Positions 27,037-38,041 are shown, numbered from the stretch's first letter. The stretch is 64,000 nt of DNA from Serratia oryzae (GCF_001976145.1 NZ_MOXD01000008.1:1-64000); one strand, 5' to 3'. Notes: generated by a model from the sequence alone, not told the origin. Numbers and translations: made by a program.

Positions 27037-29913
27037 ATGGAAAAGACAAACAGTCATCTCGATACCGCCTACGACCCAACACAGATCGAACAGAAGCTTT
27101 ACGACCACTGGGAAAGCCAGGGTTATTTCAAACCGAATGGCGATACCAGCCAGGAAAGTTTCTGCATCATGATCCCGCCGCCGAACGTTACCGGCAGCCT
27201 GCATATGGGCCACGCGTTCCAGCAAACCATCATGGACACCATGATCCGCTATCAGCGTATGCAGGGTAAAAACACCCTGTGGCAAGCGGGGACTGACCAT
27301 GCCGGGATCGCCACCCAAATGGTGGTTGAGCGCAAGATCGCCGCAGAAGAAGGCAAAACCCGTCACGATTACGGCCGCGATGCCTTTATCGACAAGATCT
27401 GGCAGTGGAAGGCTGAATCCGGCGGCACCATCACCCGCCAGATGCGCCGCCTCGGCAACTCGGTGGATTGGGAGCGCGAACGCTTCACCATGGACGATGG
27501 CCTGTCCAACGCGGTGAAAGAGGTGTTTGTCCGTCTGTATAAAGAAGATCTGATCTACCGTGGTAAGCGCCTGGTGAACTGGGATCCGAAACTGCGCACC
27601 GCTATTTCCGATCTGGAAGTGGAAAACCGCGAATCGAAAGGTTCCATGTGGCACCTGCGTTACCCGCTGGCCGATGGCGCAACCACCGCCGAAGGCAAAG
27701 ATTACCTGGTGGTTGCTACCACCCGTCCGGAGACCGTGCTGGGTGATACCGGCGTGGCGGTCAACCCGGAAGATCCGCGCTACAAGGATCTGATTGGCAA
27801 AGAGCTCATCCTGCCGCTGGTTAACCGCCGCATCCGTATCGTCGGTGACGAGCACGCCGATATGGAAAAAGGCACCGGCTGCGTGAAGATCACCCCGGCG
27901 CACGATTTCAACGACTATGAAGTGGGCAAGCGCCACGGCCTGCCGATGATCAACATTCTGACTTTCGACGGTGATATCCGCCAGGAAGCAGAAGTGTTCG
28001 ATACCCTGGGTGAAGCCAGCACCGCCTACAGCAGCGAAATCCCGGCGCAGTTCCGCGGCCTGGAGCGTTTTGCCGCGCGTAAAGCCGTGGTAGCCGCCTT
28101 TGACGAGCTCGGCCTACTGGACGAGATCAAACCGCACGATCTGACCGTGCCTTACGGCGACCGTGGCGGCGTGGTGATCGAGCCAATGCTCACCGATCAA
28201 TGGTACGTGCGCACCGCGCCGCTGGCGAAAGTGGCGGTAGAAGCGGTTGAGCAGGGCGAAATCCAGTTCGTGCCGAAGCAGTATGAAAACATGTACTTCA
28301 GCTGGATGCGCGACATTCAGGACTGGTGTATCTCGCGTCAGCTGTGGTGGGGCCACCGTATTCCGGCCTGGTACGACGCCAACGGCAACGTATACGTAGG
28401 CCGCAGCGAGGAAGAAGTGCGCCGCGAAAACAACCTGGGTGCAGACATTGCGCTTAACCAGGATGAAGACGTGCTGGATACCTGGTTCTCTTCCGGCCTG
28501 TGGACCTTCTCCACGCTGGGTTGGCCAGAGCAGACCGACGCGCTGAAAACCTTCCACCCGACCAGCGTGATGGTCAGCGGCTTCGACATCATCTTCTTCT
28601 GGATTGCCCGCATGATCATGCTGACCATGCACTTCATCAAAGATGAAAATGGCAAGCCGCAGGTGCCGTTCAAGACCGTGTACATGACCGGCCTGATCCG
28701 CGACGACGAAGGGCAGAAAATGTCCAAGTCGAAAGGCAACGTGATCGACCCGCTGGATATGGTGGACGGTATCTCGCTGGCAGATCTGCTGGAAAAACGC
28801 ACCGGCAACATGATGCAGCCGCAGTTGGCAGAGAAGATCCGCAAGCGCACCGAGAAGCAGTTCCCGAACGGCATCGAGCCGCACGGCACCGACGCCCTGC
28901 GCTTCACCCTGGCGGCGCTGGCTTCTACCGGCCGTGATATCAACTGGGACATGAAGCGCCTGGAAGGCTACCGCAACTTCTGTAACAAGCTGTGGAACGC
29001 CAGCCGCTTTGTGCTGATGAATACCGAAGAGCACGACTGTGGCTTCAACGGTGGCGAGATGCAGCTTTCACTGGCCGATCGCTGGATCCTGGCTGAATTC
29101 AACCGCACGGTGAAAGCCTACCGCGAAGCGCTGGATACCTATCGTTTCGATATCGCCGCGGGCATCCTGTATGAATTCACCTGGAACCAGTTCTGCGACT
29201 GGTACTTGGAATTGACCAAACCGGTGGTCAGCAACGGCAGCGCAGCGGAACAGCGTGGCACACGCCATACGTTGATCACCGTGCTGGAAGCACTGCTGCG
29301 CCTGGCGCACCCGATCATTCCATTTATCACCGAAACCATCTGGCAGCGCGTTAAGCCACTGACCGGCGAAACGGCAGACACCATCATGCTGCAACCCTTC
29401 CCGGCTTACGACGCCGCGCGGGAAGATCAGCAGGCGCTGAACGATCTGGAGTGGATCAAGCAGGCAATCACCGCGGTGCGTAACATCCGTGCCGAGATGA
29501 ACATCGCGCCTAGCAAAATGCTGGAAGTGCTGCTGCGTAACGCCAACGGCGATGCCCAGCGGCGCGTGCAGGAAAACCAGAGCTTTATCGAAAAACTGGC
29601 GCGCTTGGAGTCTCTCAGCCTGCTGCCTGCGGGTGAGAAAGGCCCGGTATCGGTCACCAAACTGGTGGAAGGTGCGGAACTGCTGATCCCGATGGCGGGC
29701 TTTATCGACAAAGACGCCGAGATCGCCCGCCTGACCAAAGAGATGGGCAAGCTGGACGCAGAAATCGCCTCTATCGAAGGCAAGCTGTCGAATGAAGGCT
29801 TTGTCGCCCGTGCGCCGGAGGCGGTTGTCGCCAAAGAGCGCGAGCGCCTGGCCGCCTGCCAGGAAGGCAAAGTGAAGCTACAAGAACAGCAGGCAACTAT
29901 CGCCGCGCTGTAA
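27037..29913 (+). CDS. valS: Valyl-tRNA synthetase
   Basis: A 958-residue class Ia aminoacyl-tRNA synthetase (E. coli 951). It has the HIGH-type motif HMGH in [15 protein letters not shown], an editing CP1 domain ([15 protein letters not shown]), [14 protein letters not shown], and a C-terminal coiled coil ([19 protein letters not shown]). It charges tRNA-Val and edits mis-activated threonine. It follows holC closely and is followed by an intrinsic terminator. Confidence 0.98.
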   Translation: MEKTNSHLDTAYDPTQIEQKLYDHWESQGYFKPNGDTSQESFCIMIPPPNVTGSLHMGHAFQQTIMDTMIRYQRMQGKNTLWQAGTDHAGIATQMVVERKIAAEEGKTRHDYGRDAFIDKIWQWKAESGGTITRQMRRLGNSVDWERERFTMDDGLSNAVKEVFVRLYKEDLIYRGKRLVNWDPKLRTAISDLEVENRESKGSMWHLRYPLADGATTAEGKDYLVVATTRPETVLGDTGVAVNPEDPRYKDLIGKELILPLVNRRIRIVGDEHADMEKGTGCVKITPAHDFNDYEVGKRHGLPMINILTFDGDIRQEAEVFDTLGEASTAYSSEIPAQFRGLERFAARKAVVAAFDELGLLDEIKPHDLTVPYGDRGGVVIEPMLTDQWYVRTAPLAKVAVEAVEQGEIQFVPKQYENMYFSWMRDIQDWCISRQLWWGHRIPAWYDANGNVYVGRSEEEVRRENNLGADIALNQDEDVLDTWFSSGLWTFSTLGWPEQTDALKTFHPTSVMVSGFDIIFFWIARMIMLTMHFIKDENGKPQVPFKTVYMTGLIRDDEGQKMSKSKGNVIDPLDMVDGISLADLLEKRTGNMMQPQLAEKIRKRTEKQFPNGIEPHGTDALRFTLAALASTGRDINWDMKRLEGYRNFCNKLWNASRFVLMNTEEHDCGFNGGEMQLSLADRWILAEFNRTVKAYREALDTYRFDIAAGILYEFTWNQFCDWYLELTKPVVSNGSAAEQRGTRHTLITVLEALLRLAHPIIPFITETIWQRVKPLTGETADTIMLQPFPAYDAAREDQQALNDLEWIKQAITAVRNIRAEMNIAPSKMLEVLLRNANGDAQRRVQENQSFIEKLARLESLSLLPAGEKGPVSVTKLVEGAELLIPMAGFIDKDAEIARLTKEMGKLDAEIASIEGKLSNEGFVARAPEAVVAKERERLAACQEGKVKLQEQQATIAAL

Positions 29914-29943
29914 CGTTGCCCGTATAGCCGAGCAAACCGATCA

Positions 29944-29975
29944 AAAACAGCGGGTGATTTCCCCGCTGTTTTTTT
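29944..29975 (+). terminator. valS terminator
   Basis: AACAGCGGG pairs with CCCGCTGTT around a seven-base loop and is followed by a run of T. Confidence 0.9.
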
Positions 29976-30091
29976 ATCAGCATTGCCAAAAGTCGGCCTT
30001 AAATGGTATTAAAAAGTATTAGTACGGCATATTCTGTAATAACAACAAAATGCCTTAGCCTTCCTGGTTTCTCTCATTGGCGAGTAAAAAT

Positions 30092-30595
30092 ATGACCACA
30101 GCAACCCCAGTGCGTCTTCTGGTGCGCCCAATAACGGCTGAAGATAATGCCGCTATTGCTCACGTCATTCGCGAAGTGTCTGCCGAGCACGGTTTAACGG
30201 CAGATAAAGGTTACACCGTTTCTGACCCTCATCTGGACACGTTATACCAGATCTACAGCCAGCCACGCAGCGCCTACTGGGTGGTTGAGCTAGACGGCCA
30301 GGTTGCTGGCGGCGGCGGGGTTGCGCCACTGCAGGGCGGTGAAGCAGACGTCTGCGAATTACAGAAAATGTATTTCCTGCCGGAGTTACGCGGCAAAGGC
30401 CTGGCCAAGCGCCTGGCGTTGCAGGCGCTGGAGTTTGCCCGCCAACAGGGGTTCCAGCGCTGTTATTTAGAAACTACCGCCACCCTGCAACAGGCGATCG
30501 GCCTGTATGAGCACCTTGGTTTCGAGCATATCAATCACGCCATGGGCTGTACCGGCCACGGCGACTGTGAAGTCACTATGCTGAAAACGCTGTAA
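30092..30595 (+). CDS. GNAT-family N-acetyltransferase
   Basis: A 167-residue protein with a complete GNAT fold: [18 protein letters not shown] in the first helix region, [27 protein letters not shown] as the acetyl-CoA-binding motif A (R-G-K-G-L-A), and YEHLGFEHI at the C terminus. The substrate cannot be told. I took ATG 30092 over the upstream TTG at 30077. It resembles the YhfO/PhnO-like single-domain acetyltransferases beside valS in other Enterobacterales. It has its own short upstream region after the valS terminator and is followed by REP-like repeats. Confidence 0.85.
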   Translation: MTTATPVRLLVRPITAEDNAAIAHVIREVSAEHGLTADKGYTVSDPHLDTLYQIYSQPRSAYWVVELDGQVAGGGGVAPLQGGEADVCELQKMYFLPELRGKGLAKRLALQALEFARQQGFQRCYLETTATLQQAIGLYEHLGFEHINHAMGCTGHGDCEVTMLKTL

Positions 30596-30599
30596 CCTC

Positions 30600-30912
30600 T
30601 GCCGCCCCTCACCCCAACCCTCTCCCGCAGGGAGAGGGGACCGAACGTGCCACAGCCTTACTTCTGTGTCTAATGGCAATACCCCGTCAACTCTCTCCCA
30701 CAGAATGAGAAGCCAAAGCTTTACACCCGCACCTGACAACAACACCCTGCCAGCCCCCTCTCCCTCAGAGAGAGGGGTGGGGTGAGGGGAACAGGATGGG
30801 TATATGTAATGAGAAGACCGAATGTGCCAAAGCTTTACACCCGCACCTGACAACAGCACCCTGCCAGCCCCCTCTCCCTCGGGGAGAGGGTTGGGGTGAG
30901 GGGAACAGAACG
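30600..30912. repeat. REP-like palindromic repeats (three units)
   Basis: Three copies of a CCCTCTCCC...GGGAGAGGG palindrome (near 30617, 30760 and 30870). The last two lie within a 114-bp direct duplication (from 30712 and 30826) that also contains a GCCAAAGCTTTACACCCGCA segment. The same palindrome family forms the array at 47765-48242. The rest of the gap, 30913-31138, shows no gene. Confidence 0.8.
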
Positions 30913-31138
30913 AGTATGTGCATCATGAACGCCACGCCCCTCCCCCACAAAAAAATCATTAACATCAATATCATTCAAAAAACCACATGACATTTTTATA
31001 TTTCAGACAGATAAACTGAATAAAACACTGTAATGTAAAATTATTGTGATATTCGTTAATAAATTAACGATTACAAATTGACCACCCATTTTGCTGCGCT
31101 ACTCTGCAATAACCAGCCATCACGCACAGGGAACACTT

Positions 31139-32746
31139 ATGTCGGAAAATACCTTCGATTACATCATCGTCGGCGCAGGCTCAGCGGGCTGCGTGCTGGC
31201 AGCACAGTTGATCCGCCGTACTCAGGCACGTGTTCTGCTGCTGGAGGCAGGGGGTGACGACAATAATCTGTTTATCAAGATGCCCGCTGGCGTCGCCAAG
31301 ATCATCGCCAAAAAAAGCTGGCCGTATGAAACCGAACCCGAACCTCATGCCAACAACCGCCGTATGCAGATCGCCCAAGGCAAAGTGCTGGGTGGCAGCA
31401 GCTCGGTGAACGGTATGATCTACATCCGTGGTCAACAGCAGGATTACGACGACTGGGCGGAAAAGTTCGGTTGCACCGGTTGGAGCTATCAGGACGTCCT
31501 GCCCTACTTTAAACGCGCCGAGGCCAACGAGAGCCTGTCCGACGGCTATCACGGCGATGACGGGCTGCTGCCGGTCAGCGAGAACCGCTATCGGCATCCG
31601 CTCAGTATGGCGTTTATCCGCGCAGGCCAGGAGCTGAACCTGCCCTACCGCAACGACTTCAACGGTGAAAGCCAGCATGGCGTTGGTTTCTACCAGACCA
31701 CCACCCACAAAGGCGAACGCGCCAGCACCGCACGCACCTACCTGAAATCGGTGCGTGATAACTCACGGCTGGTAGTGAAGCTCAATGCCTTGGTTCACCG
31801 CGTCACCCTCGAAAACAACGTGGCGACCGGTGTGGTTTACAGCCAGAACGGCGGCAGCGAAATTACCGCACGGGCAAGTCAGGAAGTGATCCTCAGCGCT
31901 GGCGCAGTCGGTTCACCGAAGATCCTGATGCTGTCCGGTATTGGTCCCCGCGAACATCTGGAATCCTTAGGCATTACGCCCTTGGTAGATCTGCCGGTGG
32001 GCAAGAACTTCCACGATCATCTGCATATGTCGATCAACGTCAGCATGCGCGAGCCTGTCAGTTTGTTCGGTGCCGATCGCGGTTGGCAGGCGCTGCGCCA
32101 CGGCGCCGAGTGGATGGCGTTCCGCAGCGGCGTGCTGAGCTCCAACGTGCTCGAAGGTGCCGCCTTTACCGACAGCCTGAGCGATGGTCGGCCGGACGTG
32201 CAAATCCACTTCCTCCCGCTGCTGGACAGTTGGGACGACGTGCCTGGCGAACCGCTGCCCGCGATCCACGGCATGACGCTGAAAGTCGGCTATCTGCAGC
32301 CCAAAGCACGCGGCCAAGTGCAACTGCGCAGCCGCAACCCAAGCGATCCGGTCAAGCTACAGGCCAACTACCTTGGCCACCCGGACGATCTGGCCGGTAG
32401 CATTCGCGCCGTTAAATTTGGCCTGCGTTTCTTAGAAACCGCCGCCCTTAAACCGCTGATTAAAGATCTGCTGATGCCGCAACCACAGTGGACCAACGAC
32501 GACGTGCAGTTAGAGGAGTTCGTGCGTAACTTCTGCAAGACGGTCTATCACCCGGTGGGCAGTTGCCGCATGGGCCAGTCGCCAGTGGACTCGGTGACCG
32601 ATCTGCAGCTGCGCGTGCACGGCTTCGAACGCCTGCGGGTGGTGGACTGCTCGGTTATGCCGCAGGTCACCAGCGGCAACACCAACGCCCCAACCATTAT
32701 GCTGGCGGAAAAGGCGGCGGATTTGATTTTGGGCGAGAGAGCGTAA
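31139..32746 (+). CDS. GMC-family FAD oxidoreductase (choline/alcohol dehydrogenase type)
   Basis: A 535-residue GMC flavoprotein. It shows the N-terminal FAD motif IIVGAGSAGCVLA, the family signature GKVLGGSSSVNGMIYIRGQ, a second signature SAGAVGSPKILMLSGIGP, and the C-terminal active-site region VYHPVGSCRMG with the conserved His. I took ATG 31139, behind GGGAACAC. It oxidises an alcohol to an aldehyde. The substrate is open: sequence style is nearer AlkJ-type alcohol dehydrogenases than BetA, and no betaine genes are nearby. It is a single gene with no evident operon partner, convergent with miaE. Confidence 0.88.
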   Translation: MSENTFDYIIVGAGSAGCVLAAQLIRRTQARVLLLEAGGDDNNLFIKMPAGVAKIIAKKSWPYETEPEPHANNRRMQIAQGKVLGGSSSVNGMIYIRGQQQDYDDWAEKFGCTGWSYQDVLPYFKRAEANESLSDGYHGDDGLLPVSENRYRHPLSMAFIRAGQELNLPYRNDFNGESQHGVGFYQTTTHKGERASTARTYLKSVRDNSRLVVKLNALVHRVTLENNVATGVVYSQNGGSEITARASQEVILSAGAVGSPKILMLSGIGPREHLESLGITPLVDLPVGKNFHDHLHMSINVSMREPVSLFGADRGWQALRHGAEWMAFRSGVLSSNVLEGAAFTDSLSDGRPDVQIHFLPLLDSWDDVPGEPLPAIHGMTLKVGYLQPKARGQVQLRSRNPSDPVKLQANYLGHPDDLAGSIRAVKFGLRFLETAALKPLIKDLLMPQPQWTNDDVQLEEFVRNFCKTVYHPVGSCRMGQSPVDSVTDLQLRVHGFERLRVVDCSVMPQVTSGNTNAPTIMLAEKAADLILGERA

Positions 32747-32750
32747 TTTC

Positions 32751-33512
32751 TCACCCCACCGGCACACCGCTGTGAAAACGGAACTCGTTATCCGGCGACT
32801 GGATCAGTTCGGCTTCAACGCGGCCAAAATGCGCCACACGTTCGCTGATATCACCCTCGGCAATCTGCTGCGCCAGCGTCAGGTAATCCTGATAATGGCG
32901 CGCTTCAGAACGCAATAACGAAACATAAAACCGGTTTAGCTCATCGTCGAGAAACGGTGCCAATTTGGCAAAACGCTCACAGGAGCGGGCTTCGATATAA
33001 GCACCGCAGATCAGCTTATCGATCAAGGTAGCCGGATCGTGAGTGCGCACTTCGCGGATCATGCCTTTGGCATAGCGGCTAGCGGTGATCTTTTTATAGC
33101 GGATCTGCCGCGCTTGCATGATCTCCAACACCTGCGAGAAGTGATGCAGTTCTTCCTTAATCAGCAGCACCATTTTATCCACCAGATCCTGCCCGTAGGC
33201 CGAACCGTTTTTCGGCAGGATCTTTTTGGTGAAAGCGCTCTGGCGGAACAACGCCTCCGGCACGCCCTGCTCCTCATGCACAAAGGCTTCGTAGGGCTTC
33301 AGCAATGCCAGCAAGGCATCACCGCTCTCTTTGTCCGCCACATAACGGCGGATCAACCACATGCCGGTTTGTGCGGCTTTCAGTTCGCAAACCATATGGT
33401 CGGTCAGCAACAGCGGCAGGTTTTCCGCGCGGCGCGCCGCGTCAATCCAGCCATCGGGGGTTTCGCAATGCAGGAAATTCAGAATTGGGGCTAACAAAGA
33501 ATGGTATGTCAT
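32751..33512 (-). CDS. miaE: tRNA 2-methylthio-N6-isopentenyladenosine hydroxylase
   Basis: A 253-residue non-haem diiron protein of the MiaE family. Ligand motifs are visible: E in HMVCELKAAQ, EELHHFSQV, E in YIEARSCERF, and EARHYQDYL. It hydroxylates ms2i6A-37 to ms2io6A-37 in tRNAs reading UNN codons. MiaE is present in Salmonella, Serratia and relatives but absent from E. coli K-12. It is convergent with the GMC gene, whose stop is four bases away, and lies directly downstream of rraB on the same strand with a hairpin between them. Confidence 0.96.
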   Translation of the reverse strand: MTYHSLLAPILNFLHCETPDGWIDAARRAENLPLLLTDHMVCELKAAQTGMWLIRRYVADKESGDALLALLKPYEAFVHEEQGVPEALFRQSAFTKKILPKNGSAYGQDLVDKMVLLIKEELHHFSQVLEIMQARQIRYKKITASRYAKGMIREVRTHDPATLIDKLICGAYIEARSCERFAKLAPFLDDELNRFYVSLLRSEARHYQDYLTLAQQIAEGDISERVAHFGRVEAELIQSPDNEFRFHSGVPVG

Positions 33513-33533
33513 TTGAGCTTATACAGGAGCAAA

Positions 33534-33551
33534 GGGCCGGGAACCCGGCCC
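33534..33551 (-). terminator. Hairpin after rraB
   Basis: GGGCCGGG-AA-CCCGGCCC is a perfect 8-bp stem. On the minus strand it is followed only by TTTGC, so termination may be weak and allow reading into miaE. Confidence 0.55.
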
Positions 33552-33560
33552 AGAGGTTAA

Positions 33561-33980
33561 TTAGTGGCGCTTACCGTCGTCATCTTCATCGATAAATTCG
33601 CCGTCTTCGTCGTCATCTTCACCGTTCGGATCTTCATAGTAGGTGCCCCAGCCGTCGTAGTTGACGCCGCATTTTTCTGCCAGCGCCACCAGTTGCTCCA
33701 CCTGGCTGTCGATCAGCTCGGCATTCAACGCGACTTCGCTGATCACATCACAGCACATCACCAGTGAGCCATCTTCCACTTCCAGCTCTTCGGCATCGGT
33801 CACTTCGTAGCCGAGCTTAAAGGCTTCGACTGCGGCCTGCTCCAGCACTTCAAACTTTTCGGCAGAGAAATGGTGCTCAATAGTGTAGAGCGCATCCGGA
33901 TCGCTGCCGTCTTCCAGCAGTTCTTCGATGATCAGGCGGGTTTCTTCACGTTGTTCTTCCAGCAATTCGCGGTTTGCCAT
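33561..33980 (-). CDS. rraB: Ribonuclease E inhibitor RraB
   Basis: A 139-residue acidic protein beginning [20 protein letters not shown], with the RraB core ([28 protein letters not shown]) and a highly acidic C-terminal tail ([16 protein letters not shown]). It binds the C-terminal scaffold of RNase E and changes degradosome composition. I chose ATG 33980 on family N termini; the frame extends further upstream without homology. Divergent from argF, as in E. coli where yjgD/rraB lies next to argI. Confidence 0.96.
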   Translation of the reverse strand: MANRELLEEQREETRLIIEELLEDGSDPDALYTIEHHFSAEKFEVLEQAAVEAFKLGYEVTDAEELEVEDGSLVMCCDVISEVALNAELIDSQVEQLVALAEKCGVNYDGWGTYYEDPNGEDDDEDGEFIDEDDDGKRH

Positions 33981-34075
33981 GCCTCTATCCTCAATAAAAT
34001 GGCTTTCAATACCTCTATTTTCACACACCAGTGTCACTGCTGCCATGATAAACGTGAAAGATTTCTTTCCTGGGG

Positions 34076-34119
34076 TTGAAATTGAATATTCATACATATA
34101 AAGTGAATTTTAATTCAAT
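34076..34119. promoter_or_regulatory. argF promoter with two ARG boxes
   Basis: Two 18-bp ARG boxes lie three bases apart: TGAAT-ATTC-ATACA (34081-34098, one mismatch) and TGAAT-TTTA-ATTCA (34102-34119, perfect). A TTGAAA/TATAAA promoter (34076-34081, 34097-34102) overlaps them, so the ArgR-arginine hexamer would block it. Confidence 0.85.
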
Positions 34120-34151
34120 TAAAACGTTAGGGATATATGGAGATGAACCAG

Positions 34152-35162
34152 ATGAACCCCTTTTACAATCGTCACTTTCTGAGGTTAATGGATTTTACCC
34201 CCGCCGAGATCCAATCTCTGCTGCAACTGGCCGCCGATTTAAAACAGGCTAAAAAGCAAGGCCAGGAAACCCGCTACCTGCAAGGCAAAAACATCGCGCT
34301 CATCTTCGAAAAAGACTCAACCCGCACCCGATGCTCTTTCGAAGTTGCCGCATTCGATCAGGGGGCGCAGGTCACCTATCTTGGCCCAAGCGGCAGCCAG
34401 ATCGGCCATAAAGAGTCGATGAAAGACACCGCTCGCGTGCTGGGCCGCCTGTACGACGGTATTCAGTATCGCGGCTTTGGCCAGCACCTGGTGGAAACGC
34501 TGGCAAACCACGCCGGTGTCCCGGTGTGGAATGGCTTAACCAACGAGTTTCACCCCACCCAGTTGCTGGCAGATCTGCTCACCGTGCGTGAACACTTGCC
34601 CAACAAACCGCTGAGCGAAGTGAAATTCGCCTACATCGGTGACGCGCATAACAATATGGGCAATACCCTGCTGGAAGCCGCTGCGCTGGTGGGCATGGAT
34701 CTGCGCCTGGTGGCACCTAAAGCCTGCTGGCCGCAGGCGGAACTGGTGGCAGAATGCCAGGCGCTGGCGCAGCAGACCGGCGGCAAAATCACGCTGACGG
34801 AAGATATCGCCGAAGGGGTGAAAGGTGCTGACTTCCTGTATACCGACGTCTGGGTCTCGATGGGCGAACCGAAAGAGGTGTGGCAGGAACGTATTGCTCA
34901 GCTGTTGCCTTACCAGGTCAATATGGCGATGGTTAAACTCACCGGTAACCCACAGGTGAAATTCCTGCACTGCCTGCCCGCGTTCCACGACGATCAAACC
35001 ACCCTGGGCAAGCAGATGGCCGAACAGTACGGCCTGCACGGTGGGATGGAAGTCACCAACGAGGTATTCGAATCTGCCCACAGCGTGGTGTTCGATCAGG
35101 CAGAAAATCGCCTGCACACCATCAAGGCGGTGATGGTGGCCACGCTGAGTAAAGCATTGTGA
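34152..35162 (+). CDS. argF: Ornithine carbamoyltransferase
   Basis: A 336-residue protein with the carbamoyl phosphate motif STRTRCSFE and the ornithine-side HCLPAF loop. It makes citrulline from ornithine and carbamoyl phosphate. Three in-frame ATG codons (34137, 34143, 34152) are possible. I chose 34152 ([10 protein letters not shown]) because it aligns with the E. coli N terminus and has GGAG nine bases upstream; 34137 also has a good ribosome site (TTAGGGA). The duplicated ARG box control predicts arginine repression. It is monocistronic, followed by a terminator. Confidence 0.97.
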   Translation: MNPFYNRHFLRLMDFTPAEIQSLLQLAADLKQAKKQGQETRYLQGKNIALIFEKDSTRTRCSFEVAAFDQGAQVTYLGPSGSQIGHKESMKDTARVLGRLYDGIQYRGFGQHLVETLANHAGVPVWNGLTNEFHPTQLLADLLTVREHLPNKPLSEVKFAYIGDAHNNMGNTLLEAAALVGMDLRLVAPKACWPQAELVAECQALAQQTGGKITLTEDIAEGVKGADFLYTDVWVSMGEPKEVWQERIAQLLPYQVNMAMVKLTGNPQVKFLHCLPAFHDDQTTLGKQMAEQYGLHGGMEVTNEVFESAHSVVFDQAENRLHTIKAVMVATLSKAL

Positions 35163-35196
35163 TTACGCTATAAGCCCATAATGACTCAAGCCCCCC

Positions 35197-35225
35197 AAAG
35201 CCCCTTCAAAAATAAGGGGCTTTTG
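35197..35225 (+). terminator. argF terminator
   Basis: AAGCCCCTT pairs with AAGGGGCTT around a seven-base loop and is followed by TTTTG. Confidence 0.8.
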
Positions 35226-35405
35226 CTGGCAAACCCTTTCCCCGCGTCATATAGTCTTTTTCGTCATATCAAATAACAGATTAGCCTTTGCCTGCTTTTT
35301 ACGAACGTTCTACCGTGGCACTTTGGCGGTGGAAATACCGTAAAAAATCAACGATAACAACCTCTTCTCCGTTCTGGTTTACCAGCACACTCAAGGGAAA
35401 CGTCT

Positions 35406-36974
35406 ATGAAAGCCAAAGTGTTACCGCTGTTCATTCTCGCCGCGCTCTCAGGCAGCGCTTTCGCCGCCACGCCGCCCAATACGCTGGTGGTCGTCCAATC
35501 GCTGGATGATATTGTCAGCCTCGATCCGGCTGAAGCCAACGAGCTTTCCAGCATTCAGACCGTACCCAGCCTGTATCAGCGGCTGGTGCAGGCCGATCGT
35601 GACAACCCGGCCAAGGTAATCCCGGTGCTGGCAGAAAGCTGGCAGGATGACGCCGCCGCCAAAACTCTGACGATCAAGCTGCGCCCGCAGGCGGTATTCT
35701 CTTCTGGCAACCCGTTAACCGCCGACGATGTGATCTTCTCTTATCAGCGCGCGGTGAAAATGAATAAGTCACCGGCGTTTATCCTCAACGTGCTCGGCTG
35801 GCAGCCGGACAATATCGCTACACAATTGAAGAAAATCGACGATCATACTATACAACTGAGCTGGACGGCGGACGTCAGCCCGGCGGTGGCGCTGAATATT
35901 CTTTCAACGCCGATCGCCTCGATCGTCGATAGCAAAGCGGTGCAACCAAACGTGAAAGGCGACGACTTCGGCAACGCCTGGCTGAAAATGCACTCCGCCG
36001 GCAGCGGCCCGTTCAAGATGCGCGTTTATCAGCCGCATCAGGCGATCGTGCTCGACGCCAACCCAACTTCACCAGGCGATAAGCCGCTGCTCAGCAACAT
36101 CATCATCAAAAACGTGCCAGACCCCAGCGCGCGCCGTCTGCTGATCCAGCAAGGCGATGCCGACGTGGCGCGTGAACTGGGCCCGGACCAGACCGCCGCG
36201 CTGAAAACCCAGCAGGGCGTGAAGGTGCTGGAAATCCCTTCCGCCGAGCAGAACTATCTGGTGTTCAATAGCGGCAACCAGGCCAATCCGCTGCTGAATA
36301 ACCCGGCATTCTGGGAGGCCGCGCGCTATCTGGTGGATTATCAGGGCATCACGAAAGATCTGCTGAAAGGTCAATACTTCGTGCATCAAAGCTTCCTGCC
36401 GGTGGGCTTGCCGGGTGCGCTGGAAGATAACCCGTTCAGTTTCGATCCGGCCAAGGCCAAGGCGATCCTGGAAAAAGCCGGGATCGCTAACGCCAGCCTG
36501 ACGTTAGACGTGGAAAACAAACCGCCGTTTATCACCATTGCCCAGTCGTTGCAGGCCAGCTTTGCCCAGGGCGGCGTGAAGCTCGAGCTGCTACCTGCGG
36601 CGGGTAGCCAGGTGTATGCGCGCGTGCGTGCCAAACAGCACCAGGCGGCGATCCGCCTGTGGATCCCCGATTACTTCGACGCGCACTCCAACGCCAGCGC
36701 CTTTGCCTATAACGACGGCAAGAGCAGCACGGTGGCTGGCCTGAACGGCTGGCAGATCCCCGATCTGAATAAGAAAACGCTGGCGGCGGTGGCTGAAGCC
36801 GATCCGGCCAAGCGCAGCGCACTGTACACCGCCATGCAGCAGGAGCTGCAGCGCAGCTCACCTTATGTGTTTATCGATCAGGCCAAAACGCAGGTGGTGC
36901 TGCGCGATAACGTGAAAGGCTATCAACAGGGCCTGAATGCGGATATGGTTTACTACGATCGCGTCAGCAAATAA
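35406..36974 (+). CDS. Peptide-type ABC transporter substrate-binding protein (SBP family 5)
   Basis: A 522-residue protein with a Sec signal peptide (MKAKVLPLFILAALSGSAFA, cleavage after AFA) and SBP_bac_5 features: LDDIVSLDPAEANE at the mature N terminus, LAESWQDDAAAKTLTIKLR and FSSGNPLTADDVIFSYQRA. These periplasmic receptors bind di- or oligopeptides, nickel chelates or similar. It is the first of five genes in order receptor, two permeases, two ATPases, the layout of dpp/opp/sap/ddp operons. The ligand is not predictable; it belongs to none of the well-known E. coli receptors as far as I can see. The 180 bases before it hold no recognisable regulator site. Confidence 0.9.
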   Translation: MKAKVLPLFILAALSGSAFAATPPNTLVVVQSLDDIVSLDPAEANELSSIQTVPSLYQRLVQADRDNPAKVIPVLAESWQDDAAAKTLTIKLRPQAVFSSGNPLTADDVIFSYQRAVKMNKSPAFILNVLGWQPDNIATQLKKIDDHTIQLSWTADVSPAVALNILSTPIASIVDSKAVQPNVKGDDFGNAWLKMHSAGSGPFKMRVYQPHQAIVLDANPTSPGDKPLLSNIIIKNVPDPSARRLLIQQGDADVARELGPDQTAALKTQQGVKVLEIPSAEQNYLVFNSGNQANPLLNNPAFWEAARYLVDYQGITKDLLKGQYFVHQSFLPVGLPGALEDNPFSFDPAKAKAILEKAGIANASLTLDVENKPPFITIAQSLQASFAQGGVKLELLPAAGSQVYARVRAKQHQAAIRLWIPDYFDAHSNASAFAYNDGKSSTVAGLNGWQIPDLNKKTLAAVAEADPAKRSALYTAMQQELQRSSPYVFIDQAKTQVVLRDNVKGYQQGLNADMVYYDRVSK

Positions 36975-36985
36975 TCAGGATTGTC

Positions 36986-38041
36986 ATGTCGGTAGCAATA
37001 AAACCCACGCTGGGGAGCCCTTCCCGGCGTCATATTTTAGGGGTGGCCCAGAGCCTGCTTACGCTGGCGCTGACCCTGTTCGGCCTGCTGTTGATCACCT
37101 TTCTGCTCTCGGCGCTGTCGCCGGTGGATCGGGTATTGCAGATCGTCGGCGATCACGCCAGCGCCGCCACCTATGAACAGGTCAAGCATCAGCTCGGGCT
37201 GGATCGCTCTCTGCCGGTGCAGTTCTGGCACTATCTGGAGCGGCTGGCGCACGGCGATCTCGGCACCGCCAGCGCCACCGGTCAGCCGGTGTTGCAGGAT
37301 CTGCTGCACGCCTTCCCCGCCACCTTGGAACTGGCCACGCTATCGTTGATCATTGGCGCAACGCTCGGCGTGCTGTTTGGCGTGCTCTGCGCCCGCTTTG
37401 CCGGTAGCAGGCTGGATATCATCGTGCGTTTCATCACCCTGCTCGGCAACTCGGTGCCAATCTTCTGGCTGGGGCTGCTGATGCTGCTGCTGTTTTACGC
37501 CAAACTGCAGTGGAGCGCTGGGCCGGGGCGGCTGGACGATATCTACCAATACAGCGTAGAGAGCAAAACCGGCTTCGCGCTGATCGATACCTGGCTTTCC
37601 AGCGACCTTGGCGCGGTGCGCAATGCGCTGGCGCACCTGGTGCTGCCGGTTTGCCTGCTGGCCTATTACTCGCTGGCCAGCATCACCCGCCTGACGCGCT
37701 CGGCCTGCCTGAGTGAGCTGAATAAAGAATATGTCACGCTGGCGCGCGCCAAGGGTGCCAGCGAGATGCGCATAATGCTGTGCCACGTACTGCCGAATAT
37801 CGGCGGCACGCTGCTGACGGTGATCGCTCTGTCTTACACCAGCATGCTGGAAGGCGCGGTGCTGACCGAAACGGTGTTCTCCTGGCCCGGCATTGGCCGT
37901 TACCTCACTACCGCGCTGTTTGCCGGTGATACCACCGCGATTATGGGCGGCACCCTGCTGATCGGCCTGTGCTTTGTGCTGATCAACACCCTCACCGATC
38001 TGCTGGTCCGCGCGATCGACCCAAGGACGCGGCCAAGATGA
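36986..38041 (+). CDS. Peptide-type ABC transporter permease (DppB-like)
   Basis: A 351-residue inner-membrane permease with about six hydrophobic segments. It has the cytoplasmic EAA loop near residues 245-265 (VTLARAKGASEMRIMLCHVLPN) and the C-terminal TETVFSWPGIGRYLTTALFAGD segment typical of DppB/OppB. It starts 11 bases after the receptor gene and its TGA overlaps the next ATG (ATGA). It should pair with the second permease to form the membrane channel. Confidence 0.93.
   Translation: MSVAIKPTLGSPSRRHILGVAQSLLTLALTLFGLLLITFLLSALSPVDRVLQIVGDHASAATYEQVKHQLGLDRSLPVQFWHYLERLAHGDLGTASATGQPVLQDLLHAFPATLELATLSLIIGATLGVLFGVLCARFAGSRLDIIVRFITLLGNSVPIFWLGLLMLLLFYAKLQWSAGPGRLDDIYQYSVESKTGFALIDTWLSSDLGAVRNALAHLVLPVCLLAYYSLASITRLTRSACLSELNKEYVTLARAKGASEMRIMLCHVLPNIGGTLLTVIALSYTSMLEGAVLTETVFSWPGIGRYLTTALFAGDTTAIMGGTLLIGLCFVLINTLTDLLVRAIDPRTRPR

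Noticed and set aside
28114-29034. 306-codon minus-strand frame within valS
   Set aside because: Shadow of the synthetase gene, histidine-rich antisense composition.
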